The notes under the pieces were generated by a model that was not told where the DNA came from, did no database searches, and saw only the letters and a program-made list of their open reading frames with translations. From contig JAFAGM010000089.1 in the NCBI GenBank assembly GCA_023422775.1, forward strand, positions 1 to 64,000: a DNA stretch of 64,000 nucleotides, given 5' to 3'. This DNA is from Pseudomonadota bacterium (lineage in GTDB: Bacteria > Pseudomonadota > Alphaproteobacteria > Rhizobiales > Xanthobacteraceae). The position numbers and the translations under genes were made by a program. Shown here in pieces: positions 33,900-41,789 of the stretch (its first letter is position 1; every line of letters begins with the position of its first letter).

Positions 33900-34244
33900 A
33901 TGATCCATCGCTTTGCCGGGCTTACGCCGACCCGCAGCCGCGCCGTCGTTCACGGCGATCTCGTTTTCACGGTGGCCGTCGCGCCCGATCCGGTCAGTCC
34001 CACGATGTACGAGCAGAGTGTCAAGGCGCTCGCGCGGATCGACGAAAGCCTCGCGCTGTGCGGCACGGACAAGAGCAAGATCCTTTCGGCCATCGTCTAT
34101 ATCGCCGATATGAAGCGAAAGGCCGAGATGAACCGCGCCTGGGATGAATGGGTCGACATGAAAAACCCGCCGATGCGCGCCTGCCTCGGCGTCGAACTCG
34201 AATCGCCGCATATCGTGGAGATCGTGGTGACGGCGGCGAAGTGA
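33900..34244 (+). CDS. RidA/YjgF-family protein
   Basis: The 114-residue protein is a member of the YjgF/YER057c/UK114 family. The core pattern is visible as VVHGDLVFTVAVAPDP near the N-terminus and PPMRACLGVELESPHIVEI, VVTAAK near the C-terminus; the arginine of active RidA is in PPMRACLGV. RidA enzymes deaminate reactive 2-aminoacrylate or other enamines; members in catabolic operons may hydrolyse related imines. It follows the dehydrogenase by 12 bp, which suggests one transcript and a role in clearing a reactive intermediate of that pathway. Confidence 0.88.
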   Translation: MIHRFAGLTPTRSRAVVHGDLVFTVAVAPDPVSPTMYEQSVKALARIDESLALCGTDKSKILSAIVYIADMKRKAEMNRAWDEWVDMKNPPMRACLGVELESPHIVEIVVTAAK

Positions 34245-34298
34245 GCTGGGGCTACCTCGCGTGAGCCTTCTCCCTTTAAGGAGCGAAGCCGTCTCCCC

Positions 34299-34381
34299 GT
34301 CATTGCGAGGAGCAAAGCGACGAAGCAATCCATCTATCCGTTATGCCGTACGATGGATTGCTTCGCTTCGCTCGCAATGAC
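34299..34381. repeat. Palindromic intergenic repeat, family B full copy
   Basis: GTCATTGCGAGGAGCAAAGC begins the left arm, and GGATTGCTTCGCTTCGCTCG with CAATGAC closes the right arm, its near-reverse complement. The same family occurs at 40632 and, as a half, at 8643. Located between convergent genes. Confidence 0.8.
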
Positions 34382-34397
34382 GCGGAGAGAGCGTATC

Positions 34398-34937
34398 TCA
34401 GTAAGCTTCCTTCGCATCCGCCTCTTCGCTGGTCTGCACCAGATCGAGGCTCTCTTCGAGCTTGCCGAGCAGCCGCGCCAGATCGCGCCGCTCCTGCGCG
34501 GAGAGGCATGACAGTATCTCCTGTTCCTTGCGCAACAGGCGCGGGATCAGTTCCTCGTAGAGCGCTGCGCCCTTGCGCGTCATGCGCAGGCGGAATTCGC
34601 GGCGGTCGTCCGCGTTCTCGACGCGTTCGACCATCTGCCGCTTCATCAGCGAGGTGACGGCGCGGCTGATGGTGGATTTGTGGGTGCGGGTGCAATCGGC
34701 GATGTATTGCGCGCTGCAGGGATCATGGCGGAAGCCGAGCGTCGCCAGCACGCGCCACTCCGGAATATCGAGCCCGTAGCGGTTCGCGTATTCGACCGAG
34801 AGCGCCGAACTGACCTCGGCCGCGAGCCGGTTCAGCCGGAACGGCACGAACCCGAACAGATCCAGCCGGGCATCCTTCTTCGTTGCGCCTTCCTCGCGCG
34901 AACCGGCGGCCACTTCGGTTGAAAACGCCTTTGGCAA
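34398..34937 (-). CDS. MarR-family transcriptional regulator of the homogentisate operon
   Basis: The 179-residue protein has the MarR winged helix at about 60-150: EWRVLATLGFRHDPCSAQYI, ADCTRTHKSTISRAVTSLMK and VENADDRREFRLRMTRKGAA, the beta-hairpin wing. The C-terminal helices are dimerisation elements. The start is TTG at 34937; no clear ATG or GTG lies within the conserved N-terminus, and a later start would cut the dimerisation helix. It is divergent from the FAD-hydroxylase operon, and a 10+10 bp inverted repeat lies between the two. Members of this branch sense aromatic acids; the likely ligand is a homogentisate-pathway acid (inference). Confidence 0.88.
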   Translation of the reverse strand: MPKAFSTEVAAGSREEGATKKDARLDLFGFVPFRLNRLAAEVSSALSVEYANRYGLDIPEWRVLATLGFRHDPCSAQYIADCTRTHKSTISRAVTSLMKRQMVERVENADDRREFRLRMTRKGAALYEELIPRLLRKEQEILSCLSAQERRDLARLLGKLEESLDLVQTSEEADAKEAY

Positions 34938-34982
34938 CGATAGCCTCGATTTGAGTTGACGCCGGAGCCGGCCCGGGGTTTA

Positions 34983-35006
34983 AGATAGTTGCAGGTGCGA
35001 CTATCT
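34983..35006. promoter_or_regulatory. MarR operator
   Basis: Arms AGATAGTTGC and GCGACTATCT flank AGGT; nine of ten positions pair. It lies in the 145-bp gap between the MarR gene and the FAD hydroxylase, about 77 bp before the latter's ATG. Confidence 0.65.
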
Positions 35007-35082
35007 AGCACGGTCGCCCGTTCTTGACCAGTCGCAAGCCCGGCCAGTCACAAGTCTTGGCCTGTCACAGGGTTTAGCCCGC

Positions 35083-36699
35083 ATGGCGCAGACCAAAACC
35101 CAGTTCGGCTATCGCCGCCATCCCGATCAGGATCGGCCGGGTTCGAACCTTGCCGAATACCCGGTCGTCGTGGTGGGCGCGGGTCCGGTGGGGCTGTCGC
35201 TGGCGATCGATCTGGCGCAGCGCGGCCAGGCCGTCGTCCTGCTCGACGATGCGGATCGCATCGGCGAGGGCTCGCGGGCGATCTGCTTCTCCAAGCGCTC
35301 GCTCGAGTTCTGGGACCGGCTCGGCATCGGCCAGCGCATGGTCGACAAGGGCGTGGTGTGGAGCGTCGGCAAGATCTTTCACGGCGAGTCGCAGCTCTAT
35401 CAGTTCAACCTGCTGCCGGAGCAAGGGCACAAGCGGCCGGCCTTCATCAACCTGCAGCAATTCTACGCCGAGGCCTATCTGGTCGACCGCGTCGAGGAAC
35501 TGCCGGCCATCGACCTCCGCTGGCGCAACAAGGTGGCCGCGCTCGAAGCGCGCAACGACCATGTGCTGCTGACGATCGAAACGCCTGATGGTCCCTACCG
35601 GATGAGCGCGCGCTTCGTGATTGCCTGCGACGGCGCCAAGTCTTCGCTGCGCCGGATGGTGGGCGCGGAATTCGCAGGCCAGGTGTTCGAGGACCAGTTC
35701 CTGATCGCCGACGTCAAGATGACCGCGGCCTTTCCGACCGAACGCTGGTTCTGGTTCGATCCGCCATTCCATGCCGGCCGCTCCGCGCTGCTGCACAAGC
35801 AGCCGGACGACATCTGGCGTATCGACCTGCAGCTCAATCGCTTCGCCGATCCCGCGGTCGAGAAGCTGCCGGAGAATGTGCGGCCGCGCATCGCCCGCAT
35901 GCTCGGGCACGACAAGTTCGAATTCGAATGGATCTCGCTCTACAAATTCCAGTGCCGGCGGATGGGCAGGTTCATCCACGATCGCGTCATCTTTGCCGGC
36001 GATGCCGCGCACCAGGTCTCGCCGTTCGGCGCCCGCGGCGCCAATTCCGGACTGGAGGACGCCGAGAATCTGGCGTGGAAGCTCGATTGCGTGCTGCGCG
36101 GGACCTCGCCCGAGGCGCTGCTCGAAAGCTATCACATCGAGCGCAGCGCCGCCGCTGATGAGAACATCCGCGAATCCACCCGCTCGACCGACTTCATGGC
36201 GCCGAACTCCCACCAGGAGGCGCGGCTGCGCAAGGCGGTGCTGTCGCTCGCAAAGGAGACCGAGTTCGGCAAGCGCATGGTGAATGGCGGGCGGCTCTCG
36301 ACGCCGTCGATTTACGCAACGCCGCTCTCGACTGCCGACGGTGATTCCTGGCGCGGCGGCCCGCAGCCCGGCACCTCGATGGCGGATGCGCCGCTTGTGA
36401 GCGGCCGCGGCGAACAAACTTTCCTCACCGATGCTTTCATCGGCGCGGGCATGCGATTCACGCTGCTGGGATTCGGCAATGGCGCCGCGCCGCCGGAACT
36501 GCCCGACGGAGTGGCCGCGATCCGCATCGGCGGCAAGGATGGTTTGGTAGATTCGGCAGGCCTTGCCGCCACGCGTTACGACGCCGAGCCCGGCACCGCC
36601 TATCTGTTGCGGCCCGATGGCTACGTCGCGGCGCGGTTTCGGCATCCGACCCGGCCAGCGCTCGACGCCGCGCTGGCGCGGGCCGCAGGCATCAACTGA
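35083..36699 (+). CDS. FAD-dependent aromatic hydroxylase (3-hydroxyphenylacetate 6-hydroxylase-like)
   Basis: The 538-residue protein is a class A flavoprotein hydroxylase. The first nucleotide-binding motif is VVVGAGPVGLSLAIDLAQRG at about residues 28-47. The DG motif is FVIACDGAKSSLRRMVG. The GD motif is IFAGDAAHQVSPFGARGANS followed by GLEDAENLAWKL. The C-terminal thioredoxin-like domain is present (about 400-535). The gene order with a DUF2783-like small protein and hmgA, fahA matches what is described for MhaA with its small partner MhaB in Pseudomonas, which make homogentisate from 3-hydroxyphenylacetate. I therefore prefer that over an MhpA-like reaction, but the substrate is not proven by the sequence. 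Confidence 0.85.
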   Translation: MAQTKTQFGYRRHPDQDRPGSNLAEYPVVVVGAGPVGLSLAIDLAQRGQAVVLLDDADRIGEGSRAICFSKRSLEFWDRLGIGQRMVDKGVVWSVGKIFHGESQLYQFNLLPEQGHKRPAFINLQQFYAEAYLVDRVEELPAIDLRWRNKVAALEARNDHVLLTIETPDGPYRMSARFVIACDGAKSSLRRMVGAEFAGQVFEDQFLIADVKMTAAFPTERWFWFDPPFHAGRSALLHKQPDDIWRIDLQLNRFADPAVEKLPENVRPRIARMLGHDKFEFEWISLYKFQCRRMGRFIHDRVIFAGDAAHQVSPFGARGANSGLEDAENLAWKLDCVLRGTSPEALLESYHIERSAAADENIRESTRSTDFMAPNSHQEARLRKAVLSLAKETEFGKRMVNGGRLSTPSIYATPLSTADGDSWRGGPQPGTSMADAPLVSGRGEQTFLTDAFIGAGMRFTLLGFGNGAAPPELPDGVAAIRIGGKDGLVDSAGLAATRYDAEPGTAYLLRPDGYVAARFRHPTRPALDAALARAAGIN

Positions 36700-36708
36700 G
36701 GCTTCATC

Positions 36709-36933
36709 ATGACGCTGTCGACCGCTTCGAACTTTGCCAAGCCCGACGACGCGTTTCGCGCCATCGTCGAGGCGCATCGCGGCTTGAGCGACGAACAGAG
36801 CGCCGATCTCGACGCTGCGCTGGTTCTCGTTCTCGCCAATCACATCGGCGATATCGCCGTTTTGCACGAGGCCATCGCGCTCGCCAAGCGGCGGATGCTC
36901 GATGCCAGCCAGCAACAGCAACAACAGCAGTAA
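36709..36933 (+). CDS. Small DUF2783-like protein, probable hydroxylase partner
   Basis: The 74-residue protein starts ATG 36709, 9 bp after the flavoprotein hydroxylase. Its helical body (AFRAIVEAHRGLSDEQSADL, AALVLVLANHIGDIAVLHEA, IALAKRRML) matches DUF2783. It ends in a run of seven glutamines coded by CAG/CAA, which looks like replication-slippage expansion. Location suggests it is the coupling subunit of the hydroxylase; the assignment is by gene neighbourhood. Confidence 0.8.
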   Translation: MTLSTASNFAKPDDAFRAIVEAHRGLSDEQSADLDAALVLVLANHIGDIAVLHEAIALAKRRMLDASQQQQQQQ

Positions 36934-36966
36934 ACCACGTCCCGAACGAAGTCAGGAATCGAATTT

Positions 36967-37923
36967 ATGGCCAAAGGTTTCGCGTCCACGACCGACATGG
37001 CGGAGAAGAAGATCACGTTCTCCGAAATCGGCACCGATCTCTATGCCTTCACCGCCGAGGGCGATCCGAACTCGGCGATCATCGTCGGAGACGACGGCTG
37101 CCTTGTCTTCGATGCGCAGTCGACGCCGGCGATGGCCAACAAGGTGATCGAGCGCGTTCGCACCGTCACCGACAAGCCGATCAAATATGTCGTGCTGTCC
37201 CATTACCACGCGGTGCGCGTGCTCGGCGCTTCCGCCTACAAGGCGCAGGGTATCGTGGCCTCGGCGGAAACCCATCGCCTGATCGAGGAGCGCGGGCAGC
37301 AGGACTGGGATTCCGAATATGGCCGCTTTCCCCGCCTGTTCCAGGACGCCCAGAGCATTCCCGGGCTGACCTGGCCGACGCTGACCTTCGAGGGCGAGAT
37401 GTCGATCTATCTCGGCAAACGCGAGGTGCGGCTGATGCAACTCGGCGCCGGGCATACCTCGGGCGACATCGTCGCCTGGGTGCCGGATGCCGAAGTGATG
37501 TTCTCCGGTGACCTCATCGAATATCACTCGGCCTGCTATTGCGGCGACGCGCATCTGCGCGAATGGCCTTCGACGCTGAATGAAATCCGGGCCTTCAATC
37601 CCAAGGCGATCGCGCCGGGCCGCGGCGATGCGCTGAAGGGCCTTTCGACCGGACGCGACGCGATCGCGATGACGCGCGATTTCGTCACCACGCTCTATGG
37701 CGCGGCGGAAAGCTCCGTCGCCAAGGGCCGCACGCTGAAGGAATCGATGGCGGCGACGCGCGAGGTGATGGATCCGAAATTCTCCAGCTTCGCCATCTAC
37801 GAGCACTGCCTGCCGTTCAACGTCTCGCGCGCGTTCGACGAAGCATCCGGGATCGACGATCCCGTGATCTGGACCGACAAACGCGACCAGGAAATGTGGG
37901 CCGCCCTGCAAGGAGGAGGATGA
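36967..37923 (+). CDS. Metallo-beta-lactamase-fold protein with altered metal motif
   Basis: The 318-residue protein has an MBL fold. The region that should be H-x-H-x-D-H reads LSHYHAVRVLGASAY, so the D and second H are replaced by V and R. GAGHTSGDIVAW and FSGDLIEYHSACYC supply the expected histidine and aspartate, but the final H position reads APGRGDALKG. At most one metal ion could bind in the standard way. It lies between the DUF2783 gene and hmgA, with an ATGA overlap at 37920-37923 with the hmgA region. A role in the aromatic route is likely, but chemistry is unknown. Confidence 0.82.
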   Translation: MAKGFASTTDMAEKKITFSEIGTDLYAFTAEGDPNSAIIVGDDGCLVFDAQSTPAMANKVIERVRTVTDKPIKYVVLSHYHAVRVLGASAYKAQGIVASAETHRLIEERGQQDWDSEYGRFPRLFQDAQSIPGLTWPTLTFEGEMSIYLGKREVRLMQLGAGHTSGDIVAWVPDAEVMFSGDLIEYHSACYCGDAHLREWPSTLNEIRAFNPKAIAPGRGDALKGLSTGRDAIAMTRDFVTTLYGAAESSVAKGRTLKESMAATREVMDPKFSSFAIYEHCLPFNVSRAFDEASGIDDPVIWTDKRDQEMWAALQGGG

Positions 37924-37925
37924 CC

Positions 37926-39272
37926 ATGAATATCAACACCTCGCCTGATCAGATCGTTCGAAGCTCCGCCCAACTGACGCCCGGCTACATGTCCGGCTTC
38001 GGCAACAGTTTTGAGACCGAGGCCTTGCCCGGCGCGCTGCCGATGGGACGCAATTCGCCGCAGCGCTGCGCCTACGGGCTCTATGCCGAACAATTGTCAG
38101 GCTCGCCCTTCACCGCGCCGCGCGGCAGCAATGAACGCTCCTGGCTTTACCGCATCCGCCCGTCGGTGAAGCACTCGGGCCGCTTTGCCAAAGCCGATGC
38201 CGGGCTGTGGCGTACCGCGCCGTGCCACGAATACGAGCTGCCGATCGCGCAACTGCGCTGGGATCCGGCGCCGATCCCGGAGGAGGACACGACCTTCCTG
38301 CAGGGCGTGCAGACCATGACGACGGCCGGCGACGCCAATACCCAGGCCGGCATGGCCGCCCACATCTATCTCATCACCAAGTCGATGGTCGATCAGCACT
38401 TCTACAATGCCGACGGCGAGATGATGTTCGTGGCCCAGCAGGGCAATCTGCGCCTCGTCACGGAGTTTGGCCGCATCGATATCGAACCCGGCGAGATCGC
38501 GGTGATTCCGCGCGGCGTGAAATTCCGCGCCGAGATTCCGTCAGGGCCCGCGCGCGGCTATCTCTGCGAAAATTATGGCGGCGCCTTCACGCTGCCGGAG
38601 CGCGGGCCGATCGGCGCCAACTGCCTCGCCAACTCGCGCGACTTCCTCACGCCGGTCGCCTTCTATGAGGACAAGGACACGCCGACCGAGCTCTACGTGA
38701 AATGGGGCGGCTCGCTGTTCAAGACCACGCTGCCGCATTCGCCGATCGACGTGGTGGCGTGGCACGGCAATTACGCGCCGTACAAATACGACCTGCGCAC
38801 CTTTTCGCCGATAGGCGCCATCGGCTTCGACCATCCCGATCCCTCGATCTTCACGGTCCTGACCGCGCCGTCGGAGACCCCCGGCACCGCCAACATCGAC
38901 TTCGTGATCTTCCCGGAACGCTGGATGGTGGCGGAAAACACGTTTCGTCCGCCGTGGTATCACATGAACATCATGAGCGAGTTCATGGGGCTGATCTACG
39001 GCGTCTACGACGCCAAGCCGCAGGGCTTCGTCCCCGGCGGCATTTCGCTGCACAACATGATGCTGCCGCACGGCCCCGACCGCGAAGCCTTCGACCACGC
39101 CAGCAATGGCGAACTGAAGCCGGTGAAGCTGACCGGGACGATGGCCTTCATGTTCGAGACACGATACCCGCAGCGGGTCACTGCTCACGCCGCGAAATCG
39201 GCGACGCTGCAGGATGACTACGCCGATTGCTGGAAGGGCCTGGAGAAGCGTTTCGACCCGAACAAGCCGTGA
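37926..39272 (+). CDS. hmgA: Homogentisate 1,2-dioxygenase
   Basis: The protein is 448 residues from ATG 37926. The preceding AGGAGGAGG supports 37926 or 37920; the latter overlaps the upstream stop. The start YMSGFGNSFETEALPGALP is the family signature. Iron-binding histidine/glutamate residues are in PPWYHMNIMSEFMGLIYG, and the later histidine and active-site region in GISLHNMMLPHGPDREAFDH. It opens homogentisate with O2 to maleylacetoacetate. The gene ends 24 bp before a strong hairpin that precedes fahA. The pathway is completed by fahA downstream and hpd at 41820; no maleylacetoacetate isomerase is seen in the window. Confidence 0.96.
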   Translation: MNINTSPDQIVRSSAQLTPGYMSGFGNSFETEALPGALPMGRNSPQRCAYGLYAEQLSGSPFTAPRGSNERSWLYRIRPSVKHSGRFAKADAGLWRTAPCHEYELPIAQLRWDPAPIPEEDTTFLQGVQTMTTAGDANTQAGMAAHIYLITKSMVDQHFYNADGEMMFVAQQGNLRLVTEFGRIDIEPGEIAVIPRGVKFRAEIPSGPARGYLCENYGGAFTLPERGPIGANCLANSRDFLTPVAFYEDKDTPTELYVKWGGSLFKTTLPHSPIDVVAWHGNYAPYKYDLRTFSPIGAIGFDHPDPSIFTVLTAPSETPGTANIDFVIFPERWMVAENTFRPPWYHMNIMSEFMGLIYGVYDAKPQGFVPGGISLHNMMLPHGPDREAFDHASNGELKPVKLTGTMAFMFETRYPQRVTAHAAKSATLQDDYADCWKGLEKRFDPNKP

Positions 39273-39296
39273 AGTGCTGCGCGCCATCTACATTCC

Positions 39297-39325
39297 GTCA
39301 TGGCCGGGTCAAGCCCGGCCATGAC
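39297..39325. repeat. Strong inverted repeat (family E) between hmgA and fahA
   Basis: Perfect 12-bp stem GTCATGGCCGGG / CCCGGCCATGAC with loop TCAAG. The right arm also recurs as GGACAAGCCCGGCCATGACG near 21580-21599. It is a mobile-type repeat rather than a standard terminator, because no T-run follows, but the hairpin could attenuate or process the transcript. Confidence 0.8.
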
Positions 39326-39347
39326 GATGTCTAATCGGAGAGATATT

Positions 39348-40619
39348 GTGCCCCATCCCAACGACCCCAAACTCCGCTCCTTCATCGCCGTCGCCGCCAC
39401 TTCCGACTTCCCGATTCAGAACCTCCCTTACGGCGTCTTCTCCGCGAAGGACGGTCTTGCGCCACGCGTCGGCGTCGCGATCGGCGACTACGTGCTCGAT
39501 CTGTGGCAGCTGGCGCAGGATTGCCGCTTCGACGTCGTCGAGCCCGCGGTGTTCGCAGCCCCTCAACTCAATCCATTCATGGCGCTGGGACCGAAGGCGT
39601 GGTCGGGCACGCGCGCCCGCATCAGCCAGCTTCTGCGGCACGACCATCCGGAGCTGCGCGACAATGAGGAACTGCGCAAGCGTGCGCTGGTGCCGATGGC
39701 CGACGTCAAGCTGCACATGCCGTTCGCCGTCGCCGGCTACACCGATTTCTATTCCTCGAAGGAGCACGCCACCAATGTCGGCGTCATGTTCCGCGGCAAG
39801 GACAACGCCTTGCAGCCGAACTGGCTGCACATGCCGATCGGCTACAACGGCCGCGCTTCGACCGTGGTCGTCAGCGGCACGAAGATCACGCGGCCGCGCG
39901 GGCAGTTGAAGCCGCCGACAGCAGACGCGCCGAGCTTCGGGCCGTGCAAGCGGCTCGATTTCGAACTCGAAATGGGCGTAGTGGTCGGCCAGCCCTCGGC
40001 GATGGGCGAGATGCTCAGCGAGAGGCAGGCGGAAGAGATGATCTTCGGCTTCGTCATTCTCAACGACTGGAGCGCGCGCGACATCCAGCAATGGGAATAC
40101 GTGCCGCTCGGCCCGTTCCAGGCCAAGGCGTTCGGCACTTCGATCAGCCCGTGGGTGGTGACGCGCGAGGCGCTGGAGCCGTTTCGTTTGCACGGCCCCG
40201 TGCAGGACCCGAAGCCGCTGCCGTATCTGCAGCAGGCGCAGCCGAACAATTACGACATGCAGCTCGAGGTCGGCCTGCGCGCGGCGCAGACGAACGAAGC
40301 CGCGAACATCTGCCGCACCAATTTCAAGTACATGTACTGGTCGTCGGTGCAGCAGCTCGTCCACCACGCCTCATCCGGCTGCGCCATGAATGTCGGCGAT
40401 CTCCTGGGGAGCGGCACCATCTCGGGCCCTGAGAAGGACCAGCGCGGCAGCCTGCTGGAAATCAGCTGGAACGGCACCGAACCGGTCGAGCTCGCAGGCG
40501 GCGTCAAGAGGTCGTTCCTGGAGGACGGCGATTCGCTCGTCATGCGCGGCTGGTGCCAGGGCGACGGCTACCGCGTCGGCTTCGGCGAGGTGGAGGGGAC
40601 GATCCTGGCGGCGGAATAA
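39348..40619 (+). CDS. fahA: Fumarylacetoacetase
   Basis: The protein is about 423 residues from GTG 39348, supported by CGGAG upstream. Earlier in-frame ATGs at 39321 and 39327 lie at the edge of a repeat, and one at 39300 lies inside its stem. Family landmarks are SFPIQNLPYGVFS-type DFPIQNLPYGVFS, the metal/substrate region YTDFYSSKEHATNVGVMF, and PCKRLDFELEMGVVVG. The later catalytic stretch is LNDWSARDIQQWEYVPLGPF and QAKAFGTSISPWVV. It hydrolyses fumarylacetoacetate to fumarate and acetoacetate. Transcribed from the hydroxylase-hmgA operon, but separated by the strong hairpin. Confidence 0.95.
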   Translation: MPHPNDPKLRSFIAVAATSDFPIQNLPYGVFSAKDGLAPRVGVAIGDYVLDLWQLAQDCRFDVVEPAVFAAPQLNPFMALGPKAWSGTRARISQLLRHDHPELRDNEELRKRALVPMADVKLHMPFAVAGYTDFYSSKEHATNVGVMFRGKDNALQPNWLHMPIGYNGRASTVVVSGTKITRPRGQLKPPTADAPSFGPCKRLDFELEMGVVVGQPSAMGEMLSERQAEEMIFGFVILNDWSARDIQQWEYVPLGPFQAKAFGTSISPWVVTREALEPFRLHGPVQDPKPLPYLQQAQPNNYDMQLEVGLRAAQTNEAANICRTNFKYMYWSSVQQLVHHASSGCAMNVGDLLGSGTISGPEKDQRGSLLEISWNGTEPVELAGGVKRSFLEDGDSLVMRGWCQGDGYRVGFGEVEGTILAAE

Positions 40620-40631
40620 CGCTCTCTCCCC

Positions 40632-40706
40632 GTCATTGCGAGCGAAGCGAAGCAATCCATCGCGCCGCGGGTGAAGTCTGGATTGCTTCGCTTCGCTCGC
40701 AATGAC
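40632..40706. repeat. Palindromic intergenic repeat, family B full copy
   Basis: GTCATTGCGAGCGAAGCGAA left arm; its exact reverse complement closes the element at TTCGCTTCGCTCGCAATGAC. A highly symmetric copy lying between two convergent genes. Confidence 0.85.
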
Positions 40707-40715
40707 GCGGATGGC

Positions 40716-41027
40716 TCAGCGTTCCTGCGGCGGAATGTCCCGCAGCAGCGCACAATGCGCGGCGACATCCTCCACGCTGTATTTCAGATGCACCCGCTTG
40801 TCCGACGGCAGTTGCTTCGTCACGCACACGCCTGGCCGACGTTCGGTGGCGGGCCGGATCGGCCGCCGCTCGAAGCCGCCGCCGCAGTTCGGGCAGACGT
40901 TGTGCAGCTTGTTGTCGGCGCAGTCCGCACAGAACGTGCATTCATAGGAACAGATACGCGCGTCCGCGGCGTTCGGCGGCAGGTCCTTGTCGCAGAATTC
41001 GCAGTTCGGCCGGAGTTGCAGCGCCAT
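40716..41027 (-). CDS. DUF1272-like zinc-binding protein
   Basis: The protein is 103 residues from ATG 41027; the track-length frame extends 28 codons further upstream without a start context. Its N-terminus MALQLRPNCEFCDKDLPPNA and then ICSYECTFCADCADNKLHNV, CPNCGGGFERRPIRP give four CxxC-type pairs typical of DUF1272. It very likely binds two Zn ions. Function is unknown; it is convergent with fahA and in the same orientation as the Lrp gene. The second half is variable and carries no recognised motif. Confidence 0.85.
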   Translation of the reverse strand: MALQLRPNCEFCDKDLPPNAADARICSYECTFCADCADNKLHNVCPNCGGGFERRPIRPATERRPGVCVTKQLPSDKRVHLKYSVEDVAAHCALLRDIPPQER

Positions 41028-41128
41028 GGTCGCCCCTCGCGATGTGATTCCGGCAATCATCGCAAATCGGCTGGAAAACGCGAATGACAAATTTCCCTCG
41101 AATCGGGCCACGCGGCGGCGGGGCTTTC

Positions 41129-41220
41129 ATCCTTCGAGACGCCGCTTCGCGGCTCCTCAGGATGAGGTCGAAGACTCTCATGGTGAGGAGCGCGGCATCG
41201 CCGCGCGTCTCGAACCATGT
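41129..41220. repeat. Palindromic intergenic repeat, family F copy 1
   Basis: TCCTTCGAGACGCCGCTTCG opens it, CTCCTCAGGATGAGG forms the centre, and GTGAGGAGCGCGGCATCGCC with CGCGCGTCTCGAACCAT closes it. A second copy is at 54750. Confidence 0.75.
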
Positions 41221-41230
41221 GGCCCGGATG

Positions 41231-41698
41231 CTACCCCCGCAGCGGCAGCTTCGTGCTCTCCTTCAGCCGGTCGAGCACGATCGACGAGCGCACATGCGCG
41301 ACGCTCTGGTGCGGCATCAGCACGTCGTTGACGAGGCCGGAGAGGTCCTTCAGGTCGCGCAGCACCACTTTCAAGACGTAGTCGGCATCGCCGGTCAGCG
41401 AATACGCTTCCTGGATATCGTCGACACGGTTAACCAGCGCGCGGAATTTCTTGGCGTTGTCGGGCGAATGCGTCGCCAGCGTGATGTGGATGAAGGCGAT
41501 CAGGTTGAAGCCGAGCGCTTCGCCCGACAGGTCCGCGTGATAGCCCGCGATTACCTTTTCTTCTTCCAGCCGCATCCGCCGCCGCGAGCATTGCGAGGCC
41601 GACAGGCCGATGAGGTCGGCCAGTTGCTGGTTGGTCAGCCGGCCGTCGTCCTGCAGCGCGGCCAGCATCTTGAGGTCGAAGGCGTCCACCTGGATCAT
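41231..41698 (-). CDS. Lrp/AsnC-family transcriptional regulator
   Basis: The protein is 155 residues from ATG 41698. The N-terminal HTH is FDLKMLAALQDDGRLTNQQL, ADLIGLSASQCSRRRMRLEE. The RAM ligand-binding domain follows (about 65-150): VIAGYHADLSGEALGFNLIA, EAYSLTGDADYVLKVVLRDL. Lrp/AsnC proteins sense amino acids; located divergently to hpd, this one probably senses tyrosine or a transamination product and controls hpd (inference). A perfect 8+8 palindrome lies 19 bp upstream of its start. Confidence 0.9.
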   Translation of the reverse strand: MIQVDAFDLKMLAALQDDGRLTNQQLADLIGLSASQCSRRRMRLEEEKVIAGYHADLSGEALGFNLIAFIHITLATHSPDNAKKFRALVNRVDDIQEAYSLTGDADYVLKVVLRDLKDLSGLVNDVLMPHQSVAHVRSSIVLDRLKESTKLPLRG

Positions 41699-41716
41699 GC
41701 GAAGATCACCAATTTG

Positions 41717-41733
41717 ATGCACGAATCGTGCAT
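41717..41733. promoter_or_regulatory. Lrp-type operator between lrp and hpd
   Basis: ATGCACGA-A-TCGTGCAT is a perfect 8+8 inverted repeat, 19 bp before the Lrp-like start and 87 bp before hpd. Such AT-flanked palindromes are common Lrp/AsnC sites. Confidence 0.65.
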
Positions 41734-41789
41734 AATGATAGCGAGCGGCGGAGCCATTTGCACGCACCTTGCGCCGAATTCGACCGATA

